DNA of 64,000 nucleotides from Liolophura sinensis (taxonomy: Eukaryota; Mollusca; Polyplacophora; Chitonida; Chitonidae): contig NC_088301.1 in the NCBI RefSeq assembly GCF_032854445.1, positions 31,339,830 to 31,403,829 on the forward strand, given 5' to 3'. Below, in pieces: positions 33,160 through 44,180 of this stretch; within the stretch, counting starts at the first letter, position 1, and each line of letters starts with the position of its first letter. The position numbers and the translations under genes were made by a program. Below the pieces are notes generated by a model. That model made no database searches, was not told where the DNA came from, and saw only the letters and a program-made list of their open reading frames with translations.

Positions 33160-34600
33160 CTGTGTAACATGTCCGTCAGCAATCACACAAGTAATGAACG
33201 ATTAGTATGTGACATGTCCATCAGCAATCGCACAGTAAGGAACGATTTGTGTGTAACATGTCCATCAGCAAATCGCACAAGTAATGATTGATTTCTGTGT
33301 AACATGTCCATCAGCAATCACACAAGTAATGAACGATTAGTATGTGACATGTCCATCAGCAATCGCACAGTAAGGAACGATTTGTGTGTAACATGTCCAT
33401 CGGCAAATCGCACAAGTAATGATTGATTTCTGTGTAACATGTCCATCAGCAATCACACAAGGAATGAACGATTTCTGTAACATGTCCACCAGCAGTCACA
33501 CAAGGAATGAACGATTTGTGTGTAACATGTCCATCAGCAATCGCACAATTTATTTATTGATTTAATTGGTGATTTACGCCGTACTCAAGAATATTTCACT
33601 TATATGACGCTAGTAAGCGTCTCGGCTATGGAGGCACACACAAGTAATGAACGACAAGTGTGTAACGTATGCATGAGCAATCGTACAAGTAATAAACGAT
33701 TTGTGGGTAACATGTCCATCAGTAATCACACAAGTACTGAACGATTTGTGTGTAACATGTCTATCAGCGATCCCACAAGTAATGAACGGTTTGTGTGTTA
33801 CCTGTTCATCATCAATCGCACAGTAATGAACGATTTCTTTGTAACATGTCCATCTGCAACCACACAAGTAGTGAACGATTTTTGAGTGACATGTCCATCA
33901 GCAATCACATAATGAATGAACGATTTATGTATAACATGTCCATCAGCAATTACACAAGTAATGAACGATTTGTGTGTAACATGGTCATCAGCAATCGCAC
34001 AAATTATGGACGATTTCTGTGTATCATGTCCATCATCAGTCACGCCGGTAATGAACGATTTATGCCTGAAATGTGCATCAGCAATCACTCAAGTAGTGAA
34101 TGATTTGTGTGTGACATGTCCATCAGCAATCACACAAGTATTGAACGATTTATACGTGGGTTGTCCATCAGTAATCACACAAGGAATGAACGATTTATGC
34201 GTGACATGTGCATCAGTAATCAAACGAGGAATGAACGATTTCTGTAACATGCCCATCAGCAATCACACAAGGAATGAACGATTTATGCGTGACTTGTCCA
34301 TCAGCAATCACACAAGTAATAGCTATTTATGGGTGACAGGTCCATCAGCAAGCACACAAGTAATGAACAATTTGTGTGTAACATGTCCATCAGCTGTCGC
34401 ACAGTAATGAACGATTTATGCATGACATGTCCATCAGCAACCACACAAGTAGTGAACGATTTATGCGTGACATGTCCATCAGAAATCATACAAGTAATGA
34501 ACGATTTGTCTGTGATATACCCATTGACTGTCACACAAGTAATGAACGATTTATGCGTGACATGTCCATCAACAATGACCTTATTGCATCAGTGTATGAT
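33160..34600 (+). repeat. 45-bp minisatellite, about 30 copies, with 135-bp higher-order units
   Basis: Core ACATGTCCATCAGCAATCAC then ACAAGTAATGAACGATTTGT at 45-bp spacing (33171, 33216 and onward, with 1-base slips). At the left end, blocks of three variant units repeat with a 135-bp period (ATTAGTATGTGACATG at 33201 and 33336). Units in the middle drift to GTGCATCAG and TTGTCCATCAG variants. A SINE fragment interrupts it at 33548-33612. Because 45 is divisible by 3, several frames on both strands stay open; I do not regard these as genes. Confidence 0.93.
33548..33612 (-). mobile_element. SINE 3' fragment inside the 45-bp array
   Basis: ATTTATTTATTGATTTAATT, then ACGCCGTACTCAAGAATATT and CACTTATATGACGC, flanked by array units on both sides. 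Only the last 65 bp of the SINE is present. Confidence 0.85.
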
Positions 34601-35899
34601 GACCAGCCCAGTGTCATGGGTTATGTATACATGAATATACCAATCTTCTGGCTTTAACCCAATATTTATCTGACACTTTATCCAACATTTTATGGTAGCA
34701 GTGATACATTTGCTTGTTCAGGGGTAGGAGGCATATAGTTCCATTCTAGATTCTGTATCATTATTTTTACAAACAATGGATTATCACTTCCCCAAGTCAG
34801 CCTTGGTTTATTTCGCAGGGTACTCAGTGGATTTCACTAATGGAATCATCACTCATCACGTTAGAGCTATCTTAACTTGTTGGGCTAAAGGTTTACCTAG
34901 ACCAGGTAAGTGGGGTTAGTGTACTTAAGAATTTCACAGGTCACCGAAGTAAGTGTACATACTTAGACATGTAGATTGTGTTGTTCAACAGGTTTTCTCA
35001 TTTGCCATCTAAATGGCAAATTTTCCCGGACAATACTGAAGTGTGAGTGTTCTAGGTAACTCCATACTGTATACAGCCAGTCAGGGCAACGGGTTGGCCG
35101 ACAAGTGCCCATTTTAATGAGTGCCCTGAAATTCAACACACAGCAAATATGCGATGATCGTGTCTCATGGTACGGAGCATAGCTTAAACTTGGGCGTGCT
35201 GCAAGACATGCTGGGTTGCCCTGAGAATGTGTTTGAAAAACAGGCAACACGAATTCAGAACTGAGTGCATATCACCTACTGGCTAGTCTGCGCTGTTTCA
35301 GAATAATTAGCAAAATGGCACCCACAATCTCTTCCGGATGGAAGACAGCGAATACGATCAGAGGAAATCTTTTCTGTTTGATGTCCAAAAAAAAGTCTGG
35401 GTGACTTATAAAAACAGGCCATAATATAAAAAATTGTGTTGAGAAATTTTATTTCAACCCACATGTCAAGCTAAAGGCAATAATTATACTCCTTTTAGTC
35501 CGAAAAACATAGCGAATTGTTCTTTTAACTAGAGCAGAGTTCCGTGTGAATCTTGCAGCGGGAAAACGCTAAATTACACCACTGCGCATGCGATGTCGCC
35601 GAAAGAGTATGGATAAGTACAGGTAGAATTACAGAAGGGAATGGTATATTCTATATTGTATATATTATATGTTCTATATTGGGGCGTATTTAGTTCTAAG
35701 AAAGAAATAAATGACAGATATGTTCATTTCTTGAACAAAACCTTAGATTAACAAATCAAATTGAAAGAATTCATTACCAGCTTATTTTCTCCCTATCTAT
35801 GGCACACACGACGTCTGATTTATTCTTATTTTTTGTAGGAATATGGTGGAGAAAAATCCAATACCATTGACCAGGCATACTGACAAAACCTCGACTGTA
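34601..35899. other. Intergenic, no gene seen
   Basis: Non-coding. A short AT-rich dyad-like patch (TATATTCTATATTGTATATA) lies at 35643-35680. No recognised protein or RNA. Confidence 0.35.
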
Positions 35900-35972
35900 T
35901 TTGTGAGATTTGAACGTACGACCTTACGGTTCAGAAGACTACACCTTTTGACTGAGCCAACCAAGGCTCTGG
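35900..35972 (-). mobile_element. tRNA-like sequence, probably a SINE head relic
   Basis: On the minus strand: GCCTTGGTTGGCTCAGTC (acceptor and A-box-like), then an anticodon-arm-like TCTTCTGAACC, then GGTCGTACGTTCAAATC (B-box-like). The order and spacing are tRNA-like, but I could not close a complete acceptor stem. It is more likely the tRNA-derived head of a SINE different from the main family than a functional tRNA. Confidence 0.5.
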
Positions 35973-37117
35973 TAATTTTTATGATGTTTCCTCCTTGGTA
36001 ATAATCAAACTGTACACAGTTCAAGTTAAATTATAGTTTGTCTGTGCATGTGATGAAAACGGGTGACTAACGGAGTGTGTCGAACGAGGGCCTGTGGGCC
36101 TGCCGTGGGAATAACCTGAGCGTAAGGCTTCCACAGGCTAGCAATTAGCACGCAATCTGAGACGAGTTCTGTTTGTGAACGCGTCTCGCAGATGTGTATT
36201 GATTTGGCACTGACCAGTCCCTCGGTAACATCATCACAGCTAGTTTTATATATTACAAATATTTGAATGGGTCGAATGGTCAACGGCTGCAATTAACCTC
36301 GCAGATCAGCAATATTTCATTCGATTGTGCGTGGATGATCCAGGAAAGTTCCTTGTATTCTTTTGTCTTTTTTCTCCCCACGGGCATTACACACGAAACA
36401 TTACCAATAAACCCATAATGTCCAGGCGTAAGTAGCTGGTCCACATTAGAAGAGCTTAGTTTCCTTGAAGCTCGCTACAGGGCATAAACGCCCTCCACTT
36501 CCAAAGAGAAATGGTGGTGTAATGTTCAGGAGCTGTCTGAAAAAATGGCCGAGAATTATATCAAAACCGATAACTAGCTGCAGGGAGCTGTTCTTCACCT
36601 CAAACAAACGGAAACATGGAAACAGTGATATTACATCTTGACATGACGGCTTAGGTAGATCTTGTCAGTATTCAGCTATTTATAGTTAGCTTAAAGATAT
36701 TATGTCACGGTCTGCGCCATGTCAACCTCTGAGGGATTGGGGTCGTGGGTAGGGTTATATGATTGGGCCTTAAGGTGCGGTTGGCGTGGTTAAGTTACGT
36801 TATAAGCGTCCTCGTCCAATTGTTCGTTATACAGACGAAGGGAGACTACTTCTACTCGCACAGCGGAATCATGCTAAAGGTCACAAAGTTGTCTTCTCTT
36901 TCTAGTGCAATTTGCTCAAAATTTCTGTATCAATGAAAGATAGTACGCAACTACAGGTAGCCTACTCTGCGTTTAGCCAGACTTCCGGTCATGTAGAAAA
37001 ATCCTAGCAACCCCATAGCAACTATGAAAAGTGAATTGATTTGTATTTTATGCTATATTCAGAAAATTTTCACTTGTCAGTTGTATATGAAAGTAGTCAG
37101 GTCTATAATTGGAGAAA
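35973..37117. other. Intergenic, no gene seen
   Basis: No arrays, SINEs or motifs recognised. The last 100 bp lead into the coding-like ORF at 37118. Confidence 0.35.
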
Positions 37118-37245
37118 ATGGGAGAGCCCAGAGTGAGCCAACGAATTCGCGACAAAGTTCGCAGAGAGAGAGCTGGATTCAAAAATGCGGTTTCAATGGT
37201 CATGGGTCTGATGACTGCTGTGAAACATGGTGTTGAACGATTTGG
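37118..37245 (+). CDS. Short coding-like ORF cut off by a SINE (hypothetical)
   Basis: ATG in a favourable context (GAGAAAATGG) opens a frame reading MGEPRVSQRIRDKVRRERAG, then FKNAVSMVMGLMTAVKHG and VERFG. After that it runs straight into the ATTT tail of a SINE. Residue use is more protein-like than the surrounding AT-rich DNA: a basic, charged start followed by a Met/Val-rich stretch. No strong splice donor is seen at its end. It could be a first coding exon, a retrocopy fragment, or chance. No family is recognised. Confidence 0.3.
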
Positions 37246-37515
37246 TTTATTTATTTATTTATTTGATGCAGTACTTTCATATCTAATTCTATCTATCATA
37301 TTTCTAAGAATATTTCACTTTCACCATACAACGGTGATCAACATTATGGTGAACGGAAACCGGGCAGAGCCCGGGGGGTAGTCATGACCATCTGCATTTT
37401 ATCTAAAGACCATTCCGCCTACGGCGGGAGGGAAACCTATCATGAGCTGGACTTGAACTCACAGCGGCTGCTCCAGATAGATTCCTGAGTCATTATGCTG
37501 TGCATAGTTGTGCTA
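37246..37515 (-). mobile_element. Diverged, nearly full-length SINE
   Basis: Tail TTATTTATTTATTTGATG, altered signature (CACTTTCACCATACAACGGT), GAAACCGGGCAGAGCCCGGG, CATGACCATCTGCATTTTAT, CGCCTACGGCGGGAGGGAAA, B-box side GACTTGAACTCACAGCGGCT and a degraded head. An older copy than those with target duplications. Confidence 0.82.
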
Positions 37516-38649
37516 TAGTTATTTTTAGTAGGTCTCTAGTATTCAAAGAAGCCATTTTTAACAATTCCCCAAAGACATATGGCAGGTATTGTTGAAGCAT
37601 ACTGTAAGGTATTTAGAAATGTTATGTTTACCCCTCTTTTGGGACACTAAGTACAATCTGGTAAGTTGCCATTTAAATGACAATGTCCTTCAGGCTATTC
37701 TAAAGACGGACATGTCTGAGTGCAGTCTATTTGCATGGTAGTTTAACATAAAATTTACATTTTCTAGTCCAGAATCTTTTTTCTTTCATCAAATTCAACG
37801 CATGTAAAGAGTTTCTATATGTATCCAAATGGCGCACTGATTAAAGAAGTGAAGGAACGAAGATCTACAATCTTGTAATACTAATTAAAGCAAATTATAC
37901 ACCCTTTTCACAGTAATCCGATACTTCTTGTATGCCATGAAAGCTGGAATAAGTGTTGATCTTACCCTAGTATGTAAAGATGTCATTACCGAACAATGTG
38001 TTTTTGGTGTTAACATCAATATGTAATAATTCATTATCAATAAAATGGCAATGATAGATAACACAATATGGGTGAACATTTTCCAGCATTGGCCTACAAT
38101 GTTAAATTAAAATGCATGACAATTTTTAATCTTGCTTGGCGGAAGAATCCTCGGGAGCAAATCTTCTTTTGCCAGATGCTTTACGCCAGACGATATCCCT
38201 GTGAAGTTGACTGTTAGCCGTTTTAAGGTTGTCATAGAGACTAATATTTAATTAGCATTATATAAAATACCAAAATACACAACTTCTGTTGTAATAGGTT
38301 GCATTGTAGACGCCCATGGTGTAATAAAAACCCCTAATATAATAATTATTACAGTATATGGAGCAATTGCAACTTATCCAGGGGATATCCCTTTCTGTTC
38401 TTTGATAATAACTTCTTGAATTGGTGGATTTCTCAGCCTTAAACAGGAAGTGCAGATTGACAGATTTGGAAAACAGGGTAACCAACACAATTTTTTTTTC
38501 AAAACCAGATGAAACTACCAGGGACAGAGGCAAAAGCATACTTGAGCAAGGACGACAAGTGATTGCATGTGTGTTTCATATGGGTAAGTCGATACAATGC
38601 TCAGAAACATACATTGGTGATTATTACTAGCAATGTAATAATTATTGCA
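37516..38649. other. Intergenic, no gene seen
   Basis: AT-rich; short ORFs only. A run of 9 T lies at 38491-38499. No recognised feature. Confidence 0.35.
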
Positions 38650-38885
38650 CTATGGGTAACATTTACAACCCATTATATAAATAATGTTACTCTATTATTG
38701 TCACCAATTATGCAATAATATTGCCTTACTGGTAACAAGTGCTACACATAATGTAATGATTGCACTGTGGTATCGTTTACAACCCATTATATATAAACAC
38801 TATGGGTAGAATTTGCTACCAGTGATGGAATAATATTGTCTTACTGGTAACACGTGCTACGCAGAATGTAACAATTATTGCAAAA
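38650..38885 (+). repeat. Imperfect tandem duplication, about 115 bp, two copies
   Basis: ACAACCCATTATAT at 38665 recurs at 38779, and TTACTGGTAACAAGTGCTAC at about 38727 recurs as TTACTGGTAACACGTGCTAC at 38841. The offset is 114-115 bp with several differences. Confidence 0.8.
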
Positions 38886-39699
38886 CGGAGTGTACATTGC
38901 CTCCTTTACTGATGCTTAAGCATCAGCATGTTTTCCCTGTCTCTGTAATGTATCCGTTTTTTTTTACGAAATCAGCAGTTTGAGCGCTCATGTTCTAATC
39001 ATGCGAATTAGATCTGTGCGATATATGTTTGGCGGTAAAACCCAAACCAAACTCAATACAGTTTCAAGCATGCGACTGAGTACATCACCATAATATTTTG
39101 ATTCATTATAAATCACCTAAATGTCAATGATAAAAATAATGATGCAATTGAACAATGTTATGTGGTGAATTGTTCGCCTTGTCTGCAATATTCGTGAAAT
39201 TTCCCTGCGTGCGGAGCAGTGGGAGACGTCACGTGAGAATGCCATTAGGTACTAAATCACGTGACCTGACCTGTCATTTCGTGCCCTCTGGCTGTTTGGA
39301 AGAGAGATAATTGCAACTAATGAATAAATGATCTGGACTGAAAAAATAACTTTGTGGAGTTGGTTTCTATTCGCAGTTGCTCTACCATAATCTATTATAT
39401 TGACCTTGTGAGACGGTATCATGACGCGAACTACTGATGGCGTTATGGTCCATGTTTCATTCGTGGCCATAGTTGATAGAGCGCCAGTGTGTATTGTTTC
39501 TAATCCACAACACATGCAATTCGTACTATTCCAATCACCCGATTTCTGATACAGAGCTTTGGAAATCCTTGTATCACGCGTTTCTTGAGCTGACGCTCGT
39601 GGCAGCTATGTTATCTTCTGACATGTCGTCTTCAAGGTTTTAACATCAATTAAACTTTTGAATATCGACTAACGGCATTGTGTGTAAGCTCTATACCTA
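38886..39699. other. Intergenic, no gene seen
   Basis: No recognised gene, array or SINE. Confidence 0.3.
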
Positions 39700-39897
39700 A
39701 TGGAGTCACCTCGGCTAGTCACCTCTGAAAAGATGTTCAAAAATTTAGTTCGTTATAAAACGAAGAATGGTTTTCCGAATACTTTTTGTATTGAGAATGA
39801 TTATCCAGCCGTTAAAGTGTTTTTCAAGGACAATAGAGTTGTTTCTCACAGCGAAGGCATGGCGTTCGATATCCGAAAGCTGTGTGATCGTCTCTAG
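39700..39897 (+). CDS. Small open reading frame, 65 aa (hypothetical)
   Basis: ATG to TAG, reading MESPRLVTSEKMFKNLVRYK, then TKNGFPNTFCIENDYPAV and on to IRKLCDRL. The composition is balanced (charged and aromatic residues mixed) and unlike the low-complexity frames nearby, but there is no known motif, signal peptide or membrane segment. The frame closes with one stop and there is no flanking splice evidence. It may be chance. Confidence 0.2.
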   Translation: MESPRLVTSEKMFKNLVRYKTKNGFPNTFCIENDYPAVKVFFKDNRVVSHSEGMAFDIRKLCDRL

Positions 39898-40454
39898 GAG
39901 CTTCGACCTCTGGAGCTGGAAGAAGTCCAATAATTAAGCAGTCTTCTCTAATAGCAAGCTACATTGTCCATGTGAACGGTTCTGAGAATGTACCTAACGA
40001 CAAAAGGTTCCATGTTATCGGTATCTATCGTAAACTCAAATAAGCCCTCTATGACAGTAGCAGTGTCACAAAAAGAGCAGAGCTGGTCTCTGTATAGTGC
40101 ACGCTTTCATGCTAATGTTATAGAATTTGTCTTTTAACTCTCACATTACATACAATAATACAATATTAATTGCCGTATGGACTGAATTATGGCAAAGTGG
40201 ACTTTATTATGGACATTAGATAAAGAATGTAAAAATAATCGAACACTTTCGGTGGGTTATTTATTGCACATGACAGATGGAACCTCAAAAAATAATAAAA
40301 TATTTAACCATATTTTGCAATGGGTAGTGTGGAAAAGTGGTACTTGAAACTATGTTAGTCACTTCAGCTTTAATTTCGCCTAGTATTTAATAAGCCAATA
40401 CTGTAAAGAAGAATAATTGAAAACCGTTTCTTAGGAAAATCGTATTTAAAATGT
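39898..40454. other. Intergenic, no gene seen
   Basis: AT-rich, no recognised feature. Confidence 0.3.
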
Positions 40455-41035
40455 GCAGGGGTTCTTCACATATACAGGGCACACAATCCGAATGACCTGT
40501 CCCCATGAAGACTTGTTCACGTGTACAGGGCACACAATCCGAATGACGTGTCCTTCTGTAGACTTCTTCACATGTACAAGGCACACAGTCCGAATGAATG
40601 TTCCTCTGTAGGCTTCTTCACCTGAAGAAGCCTGCAGAGGAACCACAATACAGAGATTACCACAATAATCCGAATGACGTGTCCATCTGTAGGCTTCTTC
40701 ACGTGTACAAGGCACACATTTCAAAAGACCTGTCCCACTGTTTGCTTCCTCACATGTACCAGCACACAATCCGAATGAACTCTCCCCCTGTTGGCTTGTT
40801 CGCGTGTCCAAGGCACACAATCCGAATGACGTGTCCCCCTGAAGGTTTCTTCACGTGTACAAAGCACACAATCCGAATGACGTGTCCCCATGTAGACTTA
40901 TTCAAGTGTACAAGGCACACAATCCGAATGAAGTGTCCCCATGTAGACTTGTTCACGTGTACCGGACACACAGTCCGAGTGATGTGTTCCCAGGAAGGCT
41001 TCTTCACGTGTACAAGGTATTTGATACACCATGAG
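40455..41035 (+). repeat. 51-bp minisatellite, about 11 copies
   Basis: Core GGCACACAATCCGAATGACG, then TGTCCCC and TGTAGRCTTNTTCACGTGTA, at 51-bp spacing (about 40864, 40915 and 40966). 51 is divisible by 3, so frames stay open on both strands (40598-41074 + and 40446-41007 -); these are repeat artefacts. Confidence 0.92.
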
Positions 41036-41514
41036 GACGATGTCTACCCTGTATGTATCTGTACTCTCCTATAGGCCTTTTCAGATGACATACTCTCCCA
41101 CAGGCTTAGGGTATACAATTAACTGACATATTCCCCTAAAAACCTTTCTCGTGCACTGGGTACACAATCAGAAGGCGTATTCCCTTGCTGGTCTTATAAC
41201 GTGAACTTGGTATATAATCACATGACGTCACATAGACATTTTCACATGTAGTGGGTACACTATCAAATGACATATTCTCCAACAAACCTACGTACACCGC
41301 ATAGGTATACAGAACATTTCTTCATGTAATACTGTAATACTAAAATTCCCGCAAGAGCTCTGCTTATCGCTTTGTGTCATACGTGTATTTATCGGGCGAT
41401 TAGATCGATGTAGTCCCGACATATAGCCCTTCATACGTGTTCTACTGGTTGCTCTGTCGGAATGATGTACACAGGCCTCCGTACATTTACTAACTGCGTA
41501 ATGGGATGATGTTT
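41036..41514. repeat. Decayed extension of the 51/57-bp arrays
   Basis: Scattered half-units (TACACAATCAGAAGGCGTAT, TGACATATTCTCC, ACGTGAACTTGG) at irregular spacing link the 51-bp array to the 57-bp one. Too diverged to define units. Confidence 0.5.
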
Positions 41515-41990
41515 TAGCTACATAGAGGCGTCCGTACGTGTGTTACATGGTGCACAATCAGAATGATGTATCCCCGACACAGAGGCGTCCGTACGTGTGT
41601 TACATGGTGCACAATCAGAGTGATGTATCCCCAACACAGAGGCGTTTGTACGTGTGTTACATGGTGCACAATCAGAATGATGTATCCCCGACACAGAGGT
41701 GTCCGTACGTGTGTTACATGGTGCACAATTCCCGGCATATAGAGGCCCCCATACGTGTAGTGGCGATGTAACTCGAACACATAGCGGACCTCATACATGT
41801 ATTACTAGCTGCACAACAGTGACGATGTATCCTTACATGGACTAACTACACAACGGGGATGACGTTTCCACGATATATAGAGAACCTCATACGTGTATTA
41901 CTAGTTGCATAATAGTGGTCACGTTTCCATAGAGGCCTCCGACCGTGTACTAGCAGCACAATTCGGCTGATATATCCCCGTCATAGATGC
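41515..41990 (+). repeat. 57-bp minisatellite, four good copies plus decayed ones
   Basis: GAGGCGTCCGTACGTGTGTT then ACATGGTGCACAATCAGAAT and GATGTATCCCCGACACA at exact 57-bp spacing (41525, 41582, 41639, 41696). Weaker units with ACGTGTATTACTAG follow to about 41990. GCACAATCAGAATGATGTAT resembles the core of the 51-bp array. Confidence 0.9.
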
Positions 41991-42442
41991 TTACTCTGGT
42001 CACATTGGTTTTAATTTCTGCCTTTTTATCTTCAGGGGTACGAAAGATATTAGCACACTTGCACACTTTTGTCACAGCCGAACAAATGTGCGATGTTAAC
42101 CGTCAAATTTAGGTTCAGGAATACATCTCCCCGCTCCATTCCATTACAACTTCTTGTGATGCTTAACACTTTCGTCTTTCGTGTGTCACGCTCTCTATCT
42201 GCTCAAACCATATGATCTAACATCCACTGGTGATTGCATGTGGAAGGTGTGGAAGAGGCGATCTACTAAGCACTCCGCGCATTTCCTTCTGATTGGAGTT
42301 TATCCAATCGTAACTCATTTGTCTCTGGCAACAAATTCATCAATACCTAGGTGTGTAGCGGCATCCAGATTAGAATACACATGATTATACTATTTGTGTA
42401 CCAATAAAACATTTTATAAACAAAACCAAGTGGAAAATGTTT
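41991..42442. other. Intergenic, no gene seen
   Basis: Short non-repetitive stretch between the 57-bp array and a SINE; no gene motif recognised. Confidence 0.3.
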
Positions 42443-42582
42443 CGTAACTATCTTGATTTATTTTATTTATTTATTTGATTGATGTTTTACGCCGTACTCA
42501 AGAATATTTCACTTATACGACGGCGGCCAGACTTATGGTGGAAGGAAACCGGGCAGAGCCCAGGGGACGTAACTATCTTGAT
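42443..42582 (-). mobile_element. 5'-truncated SINE with 15-bp target-site duplication
   Basis: The SINE occupies 42458-42567: tail TTATTTATTTATTTGATTG, signature ACGCCGTACTCAAGAATATT and CACTTATACGACGGCGGCCA, and AAACCGGGCAGAGCCCAGGG, where it stops. CGTAACTATCTTGAT flanks it perfectly at 42443-42457 and 42568-42582. The exact duplication and 5' truncation indicate a fairly recent target-primed insertion. Confidence 0.93.
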
Positions 42583-43374
42583 ACCGCGGTGGTAACGATG
42601 GACAATTTTCCCCAAGTCCTATACATGAAGCTTCCTATTAATTGTGGATAATGGCGTGATTGACGATGGCTGGAAAACATGAGTATGATCGGACAATTAG
42701 CGGCAGACTTAAGACAAGCCTGGGGGTAATTTGATGAAATAGCCATTCTAAACGTCAGCGCAGTCGCCAGTGCACATTAAGACAACTGGCGAGGATTTGT
42801 CCAGTTACTACAGAAAGGTGTGTTATCACTCACGGACAGCAAGCTTCATTCCAGAAGTTGATCAATCACCCGACCCTGACCTCGCCGAACCTCGCGAGAA
42901 TCGATGAGGTTTATTCGAGAAGGTGCCTAAGATTGTTGGTGAGGAAATCCCGCCCATGTCTGTCGCTTTATTTCTCATTACCAGTCTGTGTGTGCAGTCT
43001 ATCGAGGCGGCCCGATCGGAGGAGCACCTATATGTAACTAATGGGTAATACCTCTGACGTTAGCCTCCGAGAACAGCAGTCAACAATGAATCCGGCCGAT
43101 GCATTGGATGTGTCGGCGGTAGTCAGAACCTCTGTAACCCGAAGTGATTACAACAATTAATGGCCAGTCTCCAGCAATCTACGGCCCTTGAACCTCCATC
43201 ATTTGTTACATCACGCCTAGTATACCGCAGGCTTATTCTACTGGTGGTCATCGCTAGAGAACACACACCACTGTTGAAACGACTTTTGGAGAAATCTCAA
43301 CCATATCTCCTATAATGATATTTCTCGGTGCATAATTATGACAACTAAGGTGCGTGCCTAACTAAATCTGTTTC
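42583..43374. other. Intergenic, no gene seen
   Basis: Higher GC than the neighbours, no long ORF and no repeat recognised. Confidence 0.3.
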
Positions 43375-43797
43375 ACCGAAGTGCTGCCCCACTATTCTGG
43401 TGCTTCACTAAGATGCTTAACTAAGGTGCTACCTCACTATATTGCTGTTTGACTGAAGTGCCGTCTCGCTGCACTGCTGCTTCACTGAGGTGTTGCCCCC
43501 CTATACCGCTGCTTCACTAAGGTGTGCCTCACTTTACTACTGGTTCACCAAAGTGTTACCTCACTATACCGCTGCTTCACTAAAGTGCTGCCTCACTATT
43601 CTGCTGTTTGACTGGAGTGCTGCCTCCCTATACTCCTGCTTCACTAAAGTGCTACCTTACTCTACTGCTGTTTCACCAAAGTGTTGTCTCACTATGCTGT
43701 TGCTTCACTAAAGTGGTGCCTCACTATACTCCTGTTTGACTAAAGTGCTGCCTCACCATACTGCTGCTTCACTAAGGTGCTGTCTCACTATCCTGAT
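43375..43797 (+). repeat. 32-bp minisatellite, about 13 copies
   Basis: Core CTGCTTCACTAAAGTGCTGC then CTCACTATACTG with 32-bp spacing (for example 43561 and 43593). Variants with TTTGACT in place of TTCACT recur. Confidence 0.9.
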
Positions 43798-44180
43798 GCC
43801 TTATCAGACTACAAGTGACGACATGAACCCCTGGCACAAGTTAACAGGAAAACCGAAGCGCCTTATCTGACTACAAGTGACGGCATGAACCCCTGATATA
43901 AGTTATCAGAAAAATTGAAGTGCCTTATCAAACTACAATTCACGGCATGTGCCCCTGATATAAGTTGTCAGAAAAACCCAAGCGCTTTATAAGGTTACAA
44001 GTGACGGCATGAACCCACGAGATAAGTTATCAGAAAAACCCAAGCGCCTTATCAGACTACAAGTGATTATATGAACCCCTAAGATAAATTATAAGAAAAA
44101 CTGAAGCGCCCTATGCGACTATAATTGACGGCATCAATCCACGAGATAAGTTATCGGAATACCAGGCACCTTATGGCTCA
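43798..44180 (+). repeat. 62-bp minisatellite, about 6 copies
   Basis: CCTTATCAGACTACAAGTGA, CGGCATGAACCCCTGATATA and AGTTATCAGAAAAACCGAAG, with units near 43799, 43861, 43923, 43985, 44047, 44109 and a partial at 44169. It abuts the 32-bp array directly. Confidence 0.92.

Noticed and set aside
33604-34657. Several ORFs of 77-163 codons on both strands
   Set aside because: All lie in the 45-bp array. The period is divisible by 3, so stops are absent by structure; translations are only permuted repeats of the same 15 residues.
35900-35972. Functional tRNA gene
   Set aside because: No complete acceptor stem could be paired and there is no poly-T terminator at the expected place; kept only as tRNA-like.
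40446-41074. ORFs of 85-158 codons with Cys/His-rich repeats resembling zinc fingers
   Set aside because: They are translations of the 51-bp array on both strands. Cys and His spacing is that of the repeat unit, with no start context or splice evidence.
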